From Pelosinus sp. (GTDB lineage Bacteria > Bacillota > Negativicutes > DSM-13327): a DNA stretch of 59,928 nucleotides. Made by a program: the position numbers and the translations under genes. The stretch spans positions 1 to 59,928 of the forward strand of contig JARBUM010000012.1 in the NCBI GenBank assembly GCA_029239675.1, read 5' to 3'. Under the pieces are notes generated by a model. That model was not told the DNA's origin and did no database searches. It saw nothing but the letters and a program-made list of their open reading frames with translations. Below, piece by piece: positions 19,848 through 28,358 of this stretch. The first letter of the stretch is position 1. Each line of letters starts with the position of its first letter.

Positions 19848-20165
19848 ATGAGTGACAATACTGTATTAGATTTTTATGAACCTTTTGGCTTTTATGAAAC
19901 AGAAACTGAAGATGGCTGTGCAGCCCTCCTTTATGAAACACTAAATAACGGCGATTATGCCTTAATTACTGATGGCGATGGAACTATGCCTGAAGATTTA
20001 GAGCAAGAAATCATCTTTGCTTATTACACGGCTGATGGAGCTTTTTCCTGGAGTGTCAGCTTCGAAGATTCTCATCATTTTTTTGAACTACTAGGCAAAC
20101 ATACAGAAAGCAATCACCTTATCGATATTGTAAAACAATACCGAGATAGCGGCGATTATTATTAA
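19848..20165 (+). CDS. Acidic hypothetical protein
   Basis: 105 residues and strongly acidic: many Glu and Asp, few basic residues. No signal peptide, membrane helix or known motif is visible. Alternating predicted strands (ALLYETLNNGDYALITD, FAYYTADGAFSWSVSF) end in a helix. AAAGGATGATTTGAA precedes the ATG at acceptable spacing, and a strong terminator follows at 20173. I do not recognise a family. Gene status is supported by signals at both ends. Confidence 0.7.
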   Translation: MSDNTVLDFYEPFGFYETETEDGCAALLYETLNNGDYALITDGDGTMPEDLEQEIIFAYYTADGAFSWSVSFEDSHHFFELLGKHTESNHLIDIVKQYRDSGDYY

Positions 20166-20172
20166 AAAGTAA

Positions 20173-20211
20173 GTAAAGGGTTCTGAGATGAAACATCTCA
20201 GAACCCTTTAC
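20173..20211 (+). terminator. Terminator after acidic hypothetical gene
   Basis: Perfect 18-pair stem GTAAAGGGTTCTGAGATG with its complement around AAA. Confidence 0.8.
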
Positions 20212-20318
20212 GATTTCTTATCCGATGACTATGTTCGCTCTAAGGGTCTCCGAACCCAAGGCTTACTTATATATGTAGATGTTCTAGAACAATTAAGTCC
20301 CTGGATAAGTGCGACTAA

Positions 20319-20350
20319 GATTCAGATGGAGTTAAAACTCCACCTGAATC
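20319..20350. terminator. Hairpin before thioesterase 3' end
   Basis: GATTCAG and TGGAGT pair with ACTCCA and CTGAATC, with one mismatch and a 4-base loop. It lies 9 bases beyond the thioesterase stop and probably ends that leftward transcript. A T run on the plus side also allows rightward use. Confidence 0.45.
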
Positions 20351-20358
20351 AGGTCATC

Positions 20359-20784
20359 TTATTTTTTTAGTAGAGCTTTAGCTCTTTCCCATAAAGTAAT
20401 ATCTTCTGCTTCTGTAGGTTCGACAATCAACCCATGGGCAGTTGATTTACCTGCCTCGTCTACATGAATAAATGTCATAAAACCATCTAAAACAAAATCT
20501 TCATCCTTAGCCATTAAGACTTTTACATAAACAACCATACTGGATCTGCCTGCATATGCAACTTTGCTTTCATAGCGAATAATACTCCCTTTTGGTACTG
20601 GACGAGTAAATACGAGTCCATGTATATTTAAACATACCGTATTCTCGGGAGCAGTCATTGCCGATGCCGCCACAAAACCTGATTCTACAAACCACTCTGC
20701 ACCTCGCCCAGCAAAAAGAGTTCCATGATGATTTAGATCCTTACCTTTTACCAAATGATGAGTAATAAATTTTTTCAATTCCAT
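20359..20784 (-). CDS. Acyl-CoA thioesterase, hotdog fold (YciA/BACH-like)
   Basis: 141 residues. NHHGTLFAGRGAEWFVESGFVAA is the active-site helix region of hotdog acyl-CoA hydrolases of the YciA/cytosolic type, followed by VCLNIHGLVFTRPVPKGSIIRYESKVAYAGRSSMVV, the usual second half. It should hydrolyse acyl-CoA thioesters in the cytoplasm; chain preference cannot be read. It lies 119 bases from the PaaK-like gene, same strand, and could share its transcript. Confidence 0.88.
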   Translation of the reverse strand: MELKKFITHHLVKGKDLNHHGTLFAGRGAEWFVESGFVAASAMTAPENTVCLNIHGLVFTRPVPKGSIIRYESKVAYAGRSSMVVYVKVLMAKDEDFVLDGFMTFIHVDEAGKSTAHGLIVEPTEAEDITLWERAKALLKK

Positions 20785-20902
20785 TCATACCGCCCCTTTA
20801 AAATAGCATTCCTACAACAAATTGTCGCAACTTTCAAATATATTTATTTTGTATACAGTATTCCGCCTACAATTTGTTTTTCCTGCTATCTTAAATCTTT
20901 TT

Positions 20903-21871
20903 CTATTTTTTCTTCATACGAATCAACGTCCGTCCACAATTGCACGGACTATCATCAAGAAAGCATATAATTCCAGTACGATAACGAATCAAAGGCATGG
21001 CTTCTAAGGTAAGACTCGTTAGAACCAACTCGCCGACTTCTCCCATAGGCAGGACTTGTCCACTTGTAGGGTGGATGATTTCGGGATAAAAGCAGTCTTC
21101 TTGAATATGCAGACCATCGCCGCAATGGCATTCTCCTGCAATCCCCATCCCCCAAATATCATTTACTCCATAGACTTCTATTGGCCGTGTTCCATAAACT
21201 TGCTTAATTTCCTTACTTTGATTTCCCGTTAAATCTTTTGTATCACAAAAAATATTTTGTAATGGTAATTCTTCTGGTTTGCACTCCATTCTTTGGGCCT
21301 CTTGGGCTAATGTTAGCATATAAGAGGCATTAGAAAATATAGATGTAATACCGAAATCCTCTATGAGATGTATCTGATCCATCTGACTGTCTGTACTCAT
21401 TGGCAGTAAGGTTGCACCAATTTGTTGCACTCCAGAGTTTATTCCTAAACTAGCCTTATATTCTTCTGGGCTACCTAGGAATTGAAATACGGAGGTCATA
21501 TTCACACCCCCAGCAACCAGTATACGGGAGATTAATTCTGTCCACATGGTCATATCAGTACGAGTATAACTTATGACAATATGCTCACTCTCTGCCTCAT
21601 GAGTTGTATGGATATAAGCAACACCGCTAACGGGCATTGTCAATAGTCCATAAGGGTAATTAGCTACTAGATCCTGCCTGGTGGTAAACGGGAGTTTCAC
21701 TAAATCATTAACCCCCCCAATATTCTCTGGTAGCAAGCCACATTCTTCCATACGTTTCTTGTATAAAGCACTTTTTTCATAGACACGTTCTATTACTTTT
21801 TCTATTTTATAAGATTGCCATACTGCCATGTCGGCTCTTGGTAGCGTTTCTACCTGCTGATTCCAAATCAT
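20903..21871 (-). CDS. Phenylacetate-CoA ligase-like protein, short and without a P-loop
   Basis: 322 residues from the ATG at 21871 (behind AAGGAGAGAGATAAGT); PaaK enzymes have about 430. PaaK hallmarks are clear: KLPFTTRQDL, GATLLPMSTDSQMDQIHLIEDFG, EVYGVNDIWGMGIAGEC, DGLHIQEDCFYPEIIHPTSGQVLP and MPLIRYRTG. Two parts are abnormal. Where PaaK has the ATP loop SSGTTGKP, residues 88-102 read HTTHEAESEHIVISYT. The protein also stops at CGRTLIRM, so the mobile C-terminal domain is absent. The rest is intact, suggesting a maintained non-adenylating protein. Its role is unknown. Confidence 0.8.
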   Translation of the reverse strand: MIWNQQVETLPRADMAVWQSYKIEKVIERVYEKSALYKKRMEECGLLPENIGGVNDLVKLPFTTRQDLVANYPYGLLTMPVSGVAYIHTTHEAESEHIVISYTRTDMTMWTELISRILVAGGVNMTSVFQFLGSPEEYKASLGINSGVQQIGATLLPMSTDSQMDQIHLIEDFGITSIFSNASYMLTLAQEAQRMECKPEELPLQNIFCDTKDLTGNQSKEIKQVYGTRPIEVYGVNDIWGMGIAGECHCGDGLHIQEDCFYPEIIHPTSGQVLPMGEVGELVLTSLTLEAMPLIRYRTGIICFLDDSPCNCGRTLIRMKKK

Positions 21872-22050
21872 ACTTATCTCTCTCCTTATTACAGCCTTCA
21901 TCCCATTCTAAAGCTTCTTGTTATTATTTCTCTATCGCAATAATATAACCTTTCAGCTGTCAGATTAATTGCCATTTTCCTGATAATTAAATCTTCTTTG
22001 CTCATATTTGCTGTCATAATCGGGCAAACTATTCCTAGGAGGTGTATTAT

Positions 22051-22446
22051 ATGGATGGAATGATTTGTGCCAATTGCCACACTTGGATGACCATGCAGGT
22101 AAAAAATTGCCCCAGCTGCAATTCTGATATTGTTACAGATGGGGAAAGCAAAAATATAATTGACCGAATTCAGCCAAATTGCCTCATTTATCGTTATGAT
22201 GGCTCCGACTTATTAGAGCCAGGAGTGGTAATTAAACAGCTCAAAGTAAATGTAAAGGTAGCGACCAAGCTGCGAGAGTATTCTAATCCTATCCTTGTAC
22301 CCAAACATAAAGTATATGCTTTTAATCAAAATCTTTTAAGTTCGATTCAAGGGTTACGCAATGAGCGTACTGCTACTATGGTGCGTTTTGATCAGCTTAT
22401 CCAATCCCATTGGCAACATCTGCAGCCATACCAGCATATAGAATGA
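22051..22446 (+). CDS. Zinc-ribbon hypothetical protein
   Basis: 131 residues from the ATG at 22051, eight bases after AGGAGG. An in-frame GTG at 22042 lies within the ribosome site itself. The N-terminus has a four-cysteine zinc ribbon, CANC at 6-9 and CPSC at 20-23. The rest (residues 40-131) is a mixed domain with LEPGVVIKQLKVNVKVATKLREY, no known motif. Diverges from the PaaK-like gene. Nucleic-acid binding is possible but not shown. Confidence 0.72.
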   Translation: MDGMICANCHTWMTMQVKNCPSCNSDIVTDGESKNIIDRIQPNCLIYRYDGSDLLEPGVVIKQLKVNVKVATKLREYSNPILVPKHKVYAFNQNLLSSIQGLRNERTATMVRFDQLIQSHWQHLQPYQHIE

Positions 22447-22470
22447 AATTCGCCGATTGATTGAACAGCC

Positions 22471-23169
22471 CTAATTATGAACTTCATAATATTGTAATAA
22501 CTCACTTACAGTAATAATACTGTAACCTTGCTCGTGAAGTTTATCAATTATAATACCAATTGCTTTAGGCGTAGGCAAGGGATCTTGACCGTCATGCAAT
22601 AACACAATACTTCCAGGTTTAACATGATTCATTACGTTATCAACAATGTGAGACACGCTAGGTCCACGCCAATCGCCAGGATCAACTGACCATAAAATAG
22701 TGGTATAACCACGTGTTTGTGCTTCTGCCACTACTTTATCATTATAGGCTCCACCAGGCGGACGAAATAATGTCGGTTTCGGTGCTACTACAGTAATTGC
22801 TCTTTCAGCATTGTCCAATTCCTCTCCAATTTCCTCCTTACTTAACTTAGATAAGAAAATATGACTATAGGCATGGGAGGCGACTTCATGACCATCAGCA
22901 ACTTCTTGTGCTACTATTTCCGGATGGGCAGCAGCATGCTTCCCTAAAACAAAAAAAGTTACTTTTACTTTTTTCTCTCTAAGAACTGCCAATATTTGCG
23001 GTGTAATATTATAATGTGGGCCATCATCCAGTGTCAGTGCCACTACTTTATGAGTAGTTGGCACTTTTTTTATCTCTTTATTATTATTTATTACACTCCC
23101 TTGTATTATTAAAGCAGCCGAAAATATGATTCCGACTAATCCTGTAAAGACTAGGCCTCCTATTCTCAT
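22471..23169 (-). CDS. Polysaccharide deacetylase (NodB domain), membrane anchored
   Basis: 232 residues. An N-terminal hydrophobic segment (about 5-24) acts as signal anchor. The NodB domain follows: TLDDGP at 46-51 (catalytic Asp and metal Asp), SHAYSH (metal His pair), FRPPGGAYND and VLLHDG. The family removes acetyl groups from chitin-like or peptidoglycan sugars outside the membrane. PdaB-like sporulation proteins have similar size, so a role in the spore wall is possible. Diverges from dacF. Confidence 0.9.
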   Translation of the reverse strand: MRIGGLVFTGLVGIIFSAALIIQGSVINNNKEIKKVPTTHKVVALTLDDGPHYNITPQILAVLREKKVKVTFFVLGKHAAAHPEIVAQEVADGHEVASHAYSHIFLSKLSKEEIGEELDNAERAITVVAPKPTLFRPPGGAYNDKVVAEAQTRGYTTILWSVDPGDWRGPSVSHIVDNVMNHVKPGSIVLLHDGQDPLPTPKAIGIIIDKLHEQGYSIITVSELLQYYEVHN

Positions 23170-23295
23170 ATGACCCTACCTCCTATCACTACCTCAATGG
23201 ATATTACGCAAAAGTCTAGAAAGATATGCTTCAGATTTTGCATGATTATGCCATAGCAGCAATATACTATAAGAGCTTTTACGAGGAGGATGAAT

Positions 23296-24456
23296 ATGTT
23301 GATACAGTGGGCTTGTAAAATCATGCTCCTATTTTGTCTTTTATTTGGCTTCCTTACCTCTATTGCCAGCAGTTCCCCACCAAAGCTTGAGGCACAGGCA
23401 GCCATATTAATAGATGCTAAAACAGGTCAAATTCTCTACGAGAAAAACAGTCATGTTCGCAACGCTCCCGCTAGTACCACTAAGGTTTTAACAGCTATCA
23501 TCGCCATTGAAAGCGGGCAACTGGATGAGGAAGTCAAGGTCAGCTCCCGTGCTGCCAATACAGCGGGTTCTTCTATGCATCTTAGCACTGGTCAGCTAAT
23601 ATCTATGCGAGAACTGGTAATTGGGCTTTTACTACGTTCAGGTAATGATGCAGCAGTAGCCATTGCTGAACATTTGGCAGGATCTGTCGAAAACTTTGTT
23701 ACTCTCATGAATAACAAAGCTCAACTATTAGATGCTACCGGCAGTCATTTTGCCAATCCCCACGGACTTACTGCCCCTAACCATTATTCCACAGCTTTCG
23801 ACTTAGCTTGGATTACTAAATATGCATTGACCAACCCTATCTTTTCTACCATTGTTAATACTAGGCAAACAAATATTGAATGGCTTGATAAAAAAGGCAA
23901 AGAGCATGACCAAAGCCTAAAAAACACTAATAAATTATTATGGCTATTAGAAGAAGCAGATGGAGTGAAAACGGGAACTACTAATCAAGCTGGTCCGTGC
24001 CTCATTGCCAGTGCTACCCGTGGAAACCAACGATTAATTGCCGTAGTACTTCATGATCATTCTCGTTGGTATGATTCCATGCAGTTGTTAAAATACGGCT
24101 TTGATGCCTTCGAATTATATGAGTATGCCAGCAAGGATGACGTCGTAGGCTCCATTCCCGTGGAGGGAGGCCTTGGATCAATTATTGATGCCGTGGTCAG
24201 CAGCAATGCTAGCGTAGTGGTACCAGCGTCAGATTATGAACATGTTTCCATATCCGTAAATTTGCCAGAAAAAATAAACGCCCCTGTATATCAGGGGCAA
24301 AAAATTGGTGAAATTGTTTTTTTTGTTAACCAACAAGCGGTAAAAACTGTAGATATCACATCTGCTCAAACGATTGAGGAACGTACTCATAGCAAAACCT
24401 TACTCCGCTATTTACTACGTACCTTTCACCTGTTATCCAATTGGGGCGTACTCTAG
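23296..24456 (+). CDS. dacF: D-alanyl-D-alanine carboxypeptidase (PBP5/DacF family)
   Basis: 386 residues from the ATG at 23296, chosen because GAGGAGG abuts the in-frame ATG at 23290 and is correctly spaced for the second. Signal peptide to about residue 26. Active-site motifs: STTK at 60-63, SGND, and VKTGTTNQAG. A C-terminal beta domain and a final amphipathic stretch follow. It trims terminal D-Ala from peptidoglycan pentapeptides. It converges on cheR with a 3-base gap. Confidence 0.95.
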   Translation: MLIQWACKIMLLFCLLFGFLTSIASSSPPKLEAQAAILIDAKTGQILYEKNSHVRNAPASTTKVLTAIIAIESGQLDEEVKVSSRAANTAGSSMHLSTGQLISMRELVIGLLLRSGNDAAVAIAEHLAGSVENFVTLMNNKAQLLDATGSHFANPHGLTAPNHYSTAFDLAWITKYALTNPIFSTIVNTRQTNIEWLDKKGKEHDQSLKNTNKLLWLLEEADGVKTGTTNQAGPCLIASATRGNQRLIAVVLHDHSRWYDSMQLLKYGFDAFELYEYASKDDVVGSIPVEGGLGSIIDAVVSSNASVVVPASDYEHVSISVNLPEKINAPVYQGQKIGEIVFFVNQQAVKTVDITSAQTIEERTHSKTLLRYLLRTFHLLSNWGVL

Positions 24457-24459
24457 TGT

Positions 24460-25242
24460 CTATAAAGGTTTACGATAGAAAAATGGCATATATTGAGTAA
24501 ACCCAATATCCCGGAAATTCAATATCGCCTCTGTGCCACCTACAAACAATACACCACCAGGCTTAAGGGCACTTAAGAATCTTCGATACAAACCATCTTT
24601 TGCTTCTTCCGTAAAATAAATAACCACATTGCGACATAAAATTAAATCAAATCCTGTCTCGAATTTATCCAATAGCAAATTGTGGCGCTTAAATTCTACC
24701 CGCGTTCGGATATCCTCATCAATAGTATAGGTAGCACCCGATTGTTTAAAATATTTAGAAGCTCTCCCTGTGGAAATATTTTTGAACTCCGTATTCGTAT
24801 ATACACCCGCTTTAGCTTTTGCCAACATTTCTACATCTAGATCAGTAGCTAAAATACGATGTTTCACATTTGGCGTTATATCCTTTAGGATCATCGCTAA
24901 GGAATACGGCTCAGCCCCAACAGAACATCCAGCGCTCCAAATGCTAAGCTTAGGACTTTGGGTTAATAAGTCTGGCAATACCTTACTCTCTAGTTCGGAA
25001 AATTTCTCTGGTGTGCGAAAAAACTCTGTAACGTTTATTGTCATATAATCAACAAACTCTTTATACATCTTCGTATCTTTATCCAAGAGATTGAAAAAAT
25101 CCACATATGTACTCACACCATACCGAGACATTAAATTATTAATCCGCCGCTGCATCTGTGCGGGTTTATAATCATTAAGATTAATGCTTGATTTTGCATT
25201 AAATTTTTCTTTAAATAACTCCCAATCCTTCTCACTAGCCAC
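24460..25242 (-). CDS. cheR: Chemotaxis protein methyltransferase CheR
   Basis: 260 residues from the GTG at 25242, five bases after GGAGGT. The N-terminal helical domain (KPAQMQRRINNLMSRYGV) is followed by the SAM domain: TINVTEFFRTPEKF, LSIWSAGCSVGAEPYSLAMIL, ILATDLDVEMLAKAKAGVY and DLILCRNVVIYF. It methylates glutamates on chemoreceptors using SAM. It stands alone without other che genes, though two MCP-type proteins lie elsewhere in the window. Confidence 0.95.
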   Translation of the reverse strand: MASEKDWELFKEKFNAKSSINLNDYKPAQMQRRINNLMSRYGVSTYVDFFNLLDKDTKMYKEFVDYMTINVTEFFRTPEKFSELESKVLPDLLTQSPKLSIWSAGCSVGAEPYSLAMILKDITPNVKHRILATDLDVEMLAKAKAGVYTNTEFKNISTGRASKYFKQSGATYTIDEDIRTRVEFKRHNLLLDKFETGFDLILCRNVVIYFTEEAKDGLYRRFLSALKPGGVLFVGGTEAILNFRDIGFTQYMPFFYRKPL

Positions 25243-25374
25243 GACAACACCTCCAATCAATTTCTAATTACATTCGACATATTCTATTAATATCCTACTA
25301 CCCTTCGAAAAGTCTTACAATCGGTTACTTTATAAAAAGTTAGGATAGCACAAAATTAAGTAACAAAACCAAAA

Positions 25375-25403
25375 GGACACACTCATCCACTGGGAGTGTG
25401 CCC
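25375..25403 (-). terminator. Terminator of alr
   Basis: GGGCACACTC pairs with GAGTGTGTCC (one G-U pair) followed by TTTT on the minus strand, between alr and cheR. Confidence 0.65.
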
Positions 25404-25431
25404 TCTTTTGTTATGCAATTGTTTTGTAAAC

Positions 25432-26544
25432 TCACTCGCCCACATAGTACCTAGGAACTCTTTTTCCTATCATACACACCATTTCATAATTAATTGTCCC
25501 CATCTTCTCCGCGATTTCCTCCACAGGCAACTGGGATCCCCCAAATAAGAGCACTTCATCACCTATCCCGACTTTAGGGATATGACTTACATCAACCATG
25601 CACTGATCCATACAAACTCTGCCCACTACAGGAGCACGCTGTCCACGGACTAGCACCTCTGCTTTATTAGCTAACAAGCGGGACCAACCATCAGCATAAC
25701 CCACGGGCAGAGTGGCAATACGGCTATTTTGAGCGGTAAAATAGGTGCGTCCATAACTTATGGACGACTTAGGTACTACATCCTTTACAAATCCCACTTG
25801 GGCTTTCAATTTCATTGCTGGTTTTAATACTAAATTCTGCTTTACTTCAGCAGAAGGCCATAACCCATACAAAATAATGCCTGGCCGCACCATATCAAGA
25901 TGCATTTCAGGTAATTCTAATAAAGCTGCACTATTGGCAATATGCCGAATGGGTATTTCAATGCCTTGTGCTTTGATGTATTCCACCCCTTCCATAAAGC
26001 GATGGAATTGTTCATAGGTAAAACCCTTATCATCACTATCGGAAGTGGCAAAATGAGAATAAACGCCTTCTATCTCAATTCCTGGCAAAGCGGCCACCGC
26101 TGCGGCAAACTGCCCTGCATCCGAAGGGCAAACGCCAATTCTAGCCATTCCTGTATCTATTTTTATATGCACTTTAGCTCGTTTTCCTGCTGAAACAGCC
26201 GCCACTGATAAAGCTCTTGCTAATTCCATAGAAAATATTGTCTGCGTAATATCATTTTTTACCACTGAATCCGCTTGACACGTAGGTGTATACCCTAACA
26301 CAAGGATTGGCACTTGAAAGCCCGCTACCCTTAATTCTACAGCCTCATTCACAATAGCCACAGCCAGCAGATCAGCCCCTGATTGCAGTGCAATTCTCGC
26401 AACGGCTGTAGCTCCATGACCATATCCATCAGCCTTAACAACAGCACAAACTTTCGCATTACTGGATGTTGCTCGTCTAATCTGTTCTACATTATGAGCA
26501 ATTGCCGATAAATCAATTTCTGCCCATACAGGTCGTTCAAACAT
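25432..26544 (-). CDS. alr: Alanine racemase
   Basis: 370 residues from the ATG at 26544, six bases after GGAGGG. The PLP lysine is K37 in AVVKADGYGHG. The catalytic tyrosine lies in SISYGRTYF, and YADGWSRLL and GRVCMDQCMVDV are conserved. It interconverts L- and D-alanine for peptidoglycan. Also relevant to spores, where racemase limits L-Ala germination. Transcribed with its own terminator, downstream of the hyp/spo0E-like cluster. Confidence 0.97.
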   Translation of the reverse strand: MFERPVWAEIDLSAIAHNVEQIRRATSSNAKVCAVVKADGYGHGATAVARIALQSGADLLAVAIVNEAVELRVAGFQVPILVLGYTPTCQADSVVKNDITQTIFSMELARALSVAAVSAGKRAKVHIKIDTGMARIGVCPSDAGQFAAAVAALPGIEIEGVYSHFATSDSDDKGFTYEQFHRFMEGVEYIKAQGIEIPIRHIANSAALLELPEMHLDMVRPGIILYGLWPSAEVKQNLVLKPAMKLKAQVGFVKDVVPKSSISYGRTYFTAQNSRIATLPVGYADGWSRLLANKAEVLVRGQRAPVVGRVCMDQCMVDVSHIPKVGIGDEVLLFGGSQLPVEEIAEKMGTINYEMVCMIGKRVPRYYVGE

Positions 26545-26663
26545 AGTTAGCCCTCCCATACCTAAAAAACAGACGGCAGAAAGACTGTAACTTTATCATT
26601 ACGCCCTTGCCGACTCTATTTCCTACAAGCTCCTGAACCTGCTGTCCAGCCTATGTATTGGAA

Positions 26664-26840
26664 TTATCCCTTTAGTTGCTGCATCTTGCTTTTTTCATAC
26701 TCTACAATTAATTTATCCAATTGTATACTTACCGCTGTAACTTCTTGGTCAATTAAATTACCCAATTTTTTGTCTACTAATTCATGAAGATGTCTGCGGA
26801 CACGCTCAATCTCCATCTCTAGTTTCTGCAAATTAGACAT
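26664..26840 (-). CDS. Spo0E-like aspartyl-phosphate phosphatase
   Basis: 58 residues: MSNLQKLEMEIERVRRHLHEL then a second helix with VSIQLDKLIVEYEKS. The Ser-x-x-x-Asp motif in VSIQLDKLIVEYE is the Spo0E family signature (two-helix hairpins that dephosphorylate Spo0A-P). The ATG at 26838-26840 lies inside the last codons of hypB and is served by AAGGAGAGCAAGTG, so it is probably the third gene of hypA-hypB-spo0E-like. It is short enough to be missed by length-limited gene finders. Confidence 0.82.
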   Translation of the reverse strand: MSNLQKLEMEIERVRRHLHELVDKKLGNLIDQEVTAVSIQLDKLIVEYEKSKMQQLKG

Positions 26841-27507
26841 CACTTGCTCTCCTTGCCTTCTTAATTCGCACCTGCTCGCTAAGCCAATTATACCAACCTT
26901 CTAACCCCGTGCCAGTCTGGCATGAAACTTGTAATAACGTAACTCCAGGATGAATACTTGTAATGTCTTTTACTGCAGATTGCATATCAAAATTAGTATA
27001 GGGAAGCAAGTCTACTTTATTCAAAATAACAGCACTTGCTTGTTTAAAGATCAATGGGTACTTTAATGGTTTGTCGTCACCTTCAGTGATGCTAAGAACA
27101 GTTGCCTTACTATCCTCGCCAATATTAAATTCCGCTGGACAAACTAAATTGCCCACATTTTCAATGACTATCATATCCAGCGAGGTAAGATCAAGGCAAT
27201 CCAACACGCTGTCAATCATGTTGGCATCTAGATGACAACCACCGCTTGTATTAATCTGCACAACAGGCACACCATGCTGTTCTATACGCTGTGCATCCTT
27301 CGCTGTAAATAAATCCCCTTCAATAACAGCTATAGAAAGTTTTTCTTTCAACGCTCCAATAGTATTTTCTAATAAAGATGTTTTGCCGCAACCAGGCGAT
27401 CCTAACAAATTTAATACGAAAATACCTGCTTTGGCAAATCGGTCCTGCAATGAGGCAGCAACCTGATCATTTTGCTCTAGGATATTGGTCATCACTTTGA
27501 TTTGCAT
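26833..27507 (-). CDS. hypB: Hydrogenase nickel incorporation GTPase HypB
   Basis: 224 residues, a G3E GTPase that delivers nickel to [NiFe]-hydrogenase. P-loop GSPGCGKT at 36-43, NTSGGCHLD, IENVGNLVCPAEFNIGED, VLSITEGDDKPLKYP and NKVDLL. It lacks the N-terminal CxxCGC and the histidine-rich nickel store of some homologues. It directly follows hypA. No hypCDEF or hydrogenase genes are in the window. Confidence 0.96.
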   Translation of the reverse strand: MQIKVMTNILEQNDQVAASLQDRFAKAGIFVLNLLGSPGCGKTSLLENTIGALKEKLSIAVIEGDLFTAKDAQRIEQHGVPVVQINTSGGCHLDANMIDSVLDCLDLTSLDMIVIENVGNLVCPAEFNIGEDSKATVLSITEGDDKPLKYPLIFKQASAVILNKVDLLPYTNFDMQSAVKDITSIHPGVTLLQVSCQTGTGLEGWYNWLSEQVRIKKARRASDV

Positions 27508-27849
27508 TTATTCTACCTCCAGGTAATCAACTGCTAATTCCCTTCCAGATACAACTACAATATTAGCTGAATGGCAAAGGGGACATAAAAAGGAAAACTT
27601 TTCTACCGTGAATTGCTGGCCGCAACTACTACATTCTCCAATGAGAGGCGTAATCGTAATATCTATCACTGCACCATCCGCTATCGTCCCAACGGACAAG
27701 GCTGCAAAGCCAAATTTCAGAGATTCAGGCTCCACTTGCGTCATCTGTCCTATCAGCAATTTCACACAGCCTACCTTCACCGCATTGTGCTCTGCTGCCG
27801 TCTTAAGTACAATGTCCAGTATTCCTTGAGCAATGGACATTTCATGCAT
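27508..27849 (-). CDS. hypA: Hydrogenase/urease nickel chaperone HypA
   Basis: 113 residues from the ATG at 27849 (behind GGAGTGAAGTAT). It begins MHEMSIAQGIL, where His2 is the nickel ligand, and has the zinc site CSSCGQQF with CPLCHSANI. Length matches the family. First gene of the hypA-hypB-spo0E-like cluster, with hypB starting at the next base after the stop. Confidence 0.96.
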   Translation of the reverse strand: MHEMSIAQGILDIVLKTAAEHNAVKVGCVKLLIGQMTQVEPESLKFGFAALSVGTIADGAVIDITITPLIGECSSCGQQFTVEKFSFLCPLCHSANIVVVSGRELAVDYLEVE

Positions 27850-27981
27850 ATACTTCACTCCACATTTACCATTTTCATACAATCACTTCGTCATAAAAAG
27901 ATGTTTTCCTGCTGTAATGATAAGTTTAATGATTCACAATCTCTATCCATATTCTTGGAACTATTTACATAATGTAAACTA

Positions 27982-28011
27982 GAATAATCATTTTCTCTTT
28001 CGTTGATACTA
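27982..28011 (+). promoter_or_regulatory. Sigma-G-type promoter of SASP gene
   Basis: GAATA (27982-27986), 18 bases, then GATACTA (28005-28011) fits the forespore sigma-G pattern (GHATR, 17-18 bases, CATWHTA) with one mismatch. The start codon lies 31 bases downstream. Confidence 0.6.
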
Positions 28012-28042
28012 TTATTACACCAACACAAGGAGGTGATTATGA

Positions 28043-28309
28043 ATGGCCAGAAGTAATAAACCTGTTAACCCAGGTGCTGAGAACGCTCTTGATCGCATGA
28101 AACTTGAGATCGCTAGCGAACTAGGGATTGCTGATCGAGTGCGTTCCCAAGGTTGGTCAACCATGACTTCCGCTGATTGCGGACGCGTGGGCGGTCAAAT
28201 GGTTCGAAGAATGATTGAGCAATACGAATCCGGTATGGGCGGCACTGCTACTACTCAAGCAACTAACAGCACATTAACTGCTCAATATGATGCTAACCAA
28301 AAACCTTAA
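28043..28309 (+). CDS. Alpha/beta-type small acid-soluble spore protein
   Basis: 88 residues. ALDRMKLEIASELGI holds the germination protease site (EIA-SE), and GRVGGQMVRRMIEQYE is the second conserved SASP block. SASPs coat and protect spore DNA from UV and heat. A C-terminal tail of about 20 residues rich in Thr, Ala and Asn is longer than usual. AAGGAGGTGATTATGA precedes the start. A sigma-G-like promoter upstream and a strong terminator downstream make it monocistronic. Confidence 0.95.
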   Translation: MARSNKPVNPGAENALDRMKLEIASELGIADRVRSQGWSTMTSADCGRVGGQMVRRMIEQYESGMGGTATTQATNSTLTAQYDANQKP

Positions 28310-28319
28310 TCGTATGCAC

Positions 28320-28350
28320 GGGCGGCCTTAAGCCGCCCTTTATTTTTTTC
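28320..28350 (+). terminator. Terminator of SASP gene
   Basis: GGGCGGC and GCCGCCC pair around CTTAA, followed by TTTATTTTTTT. Confidence 0.9.
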
Positions 28351-28358
28351 AATAACCA

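Noticed and set aside
20188..20370. 60-residue plus-strand frame MKHLRTLYDFLSDD...
   Set aside because: It begins inside the terminator hairpin at 20173-20211, has no ribosome site, and its end is the second hairpin and the thioesterase 3' end.
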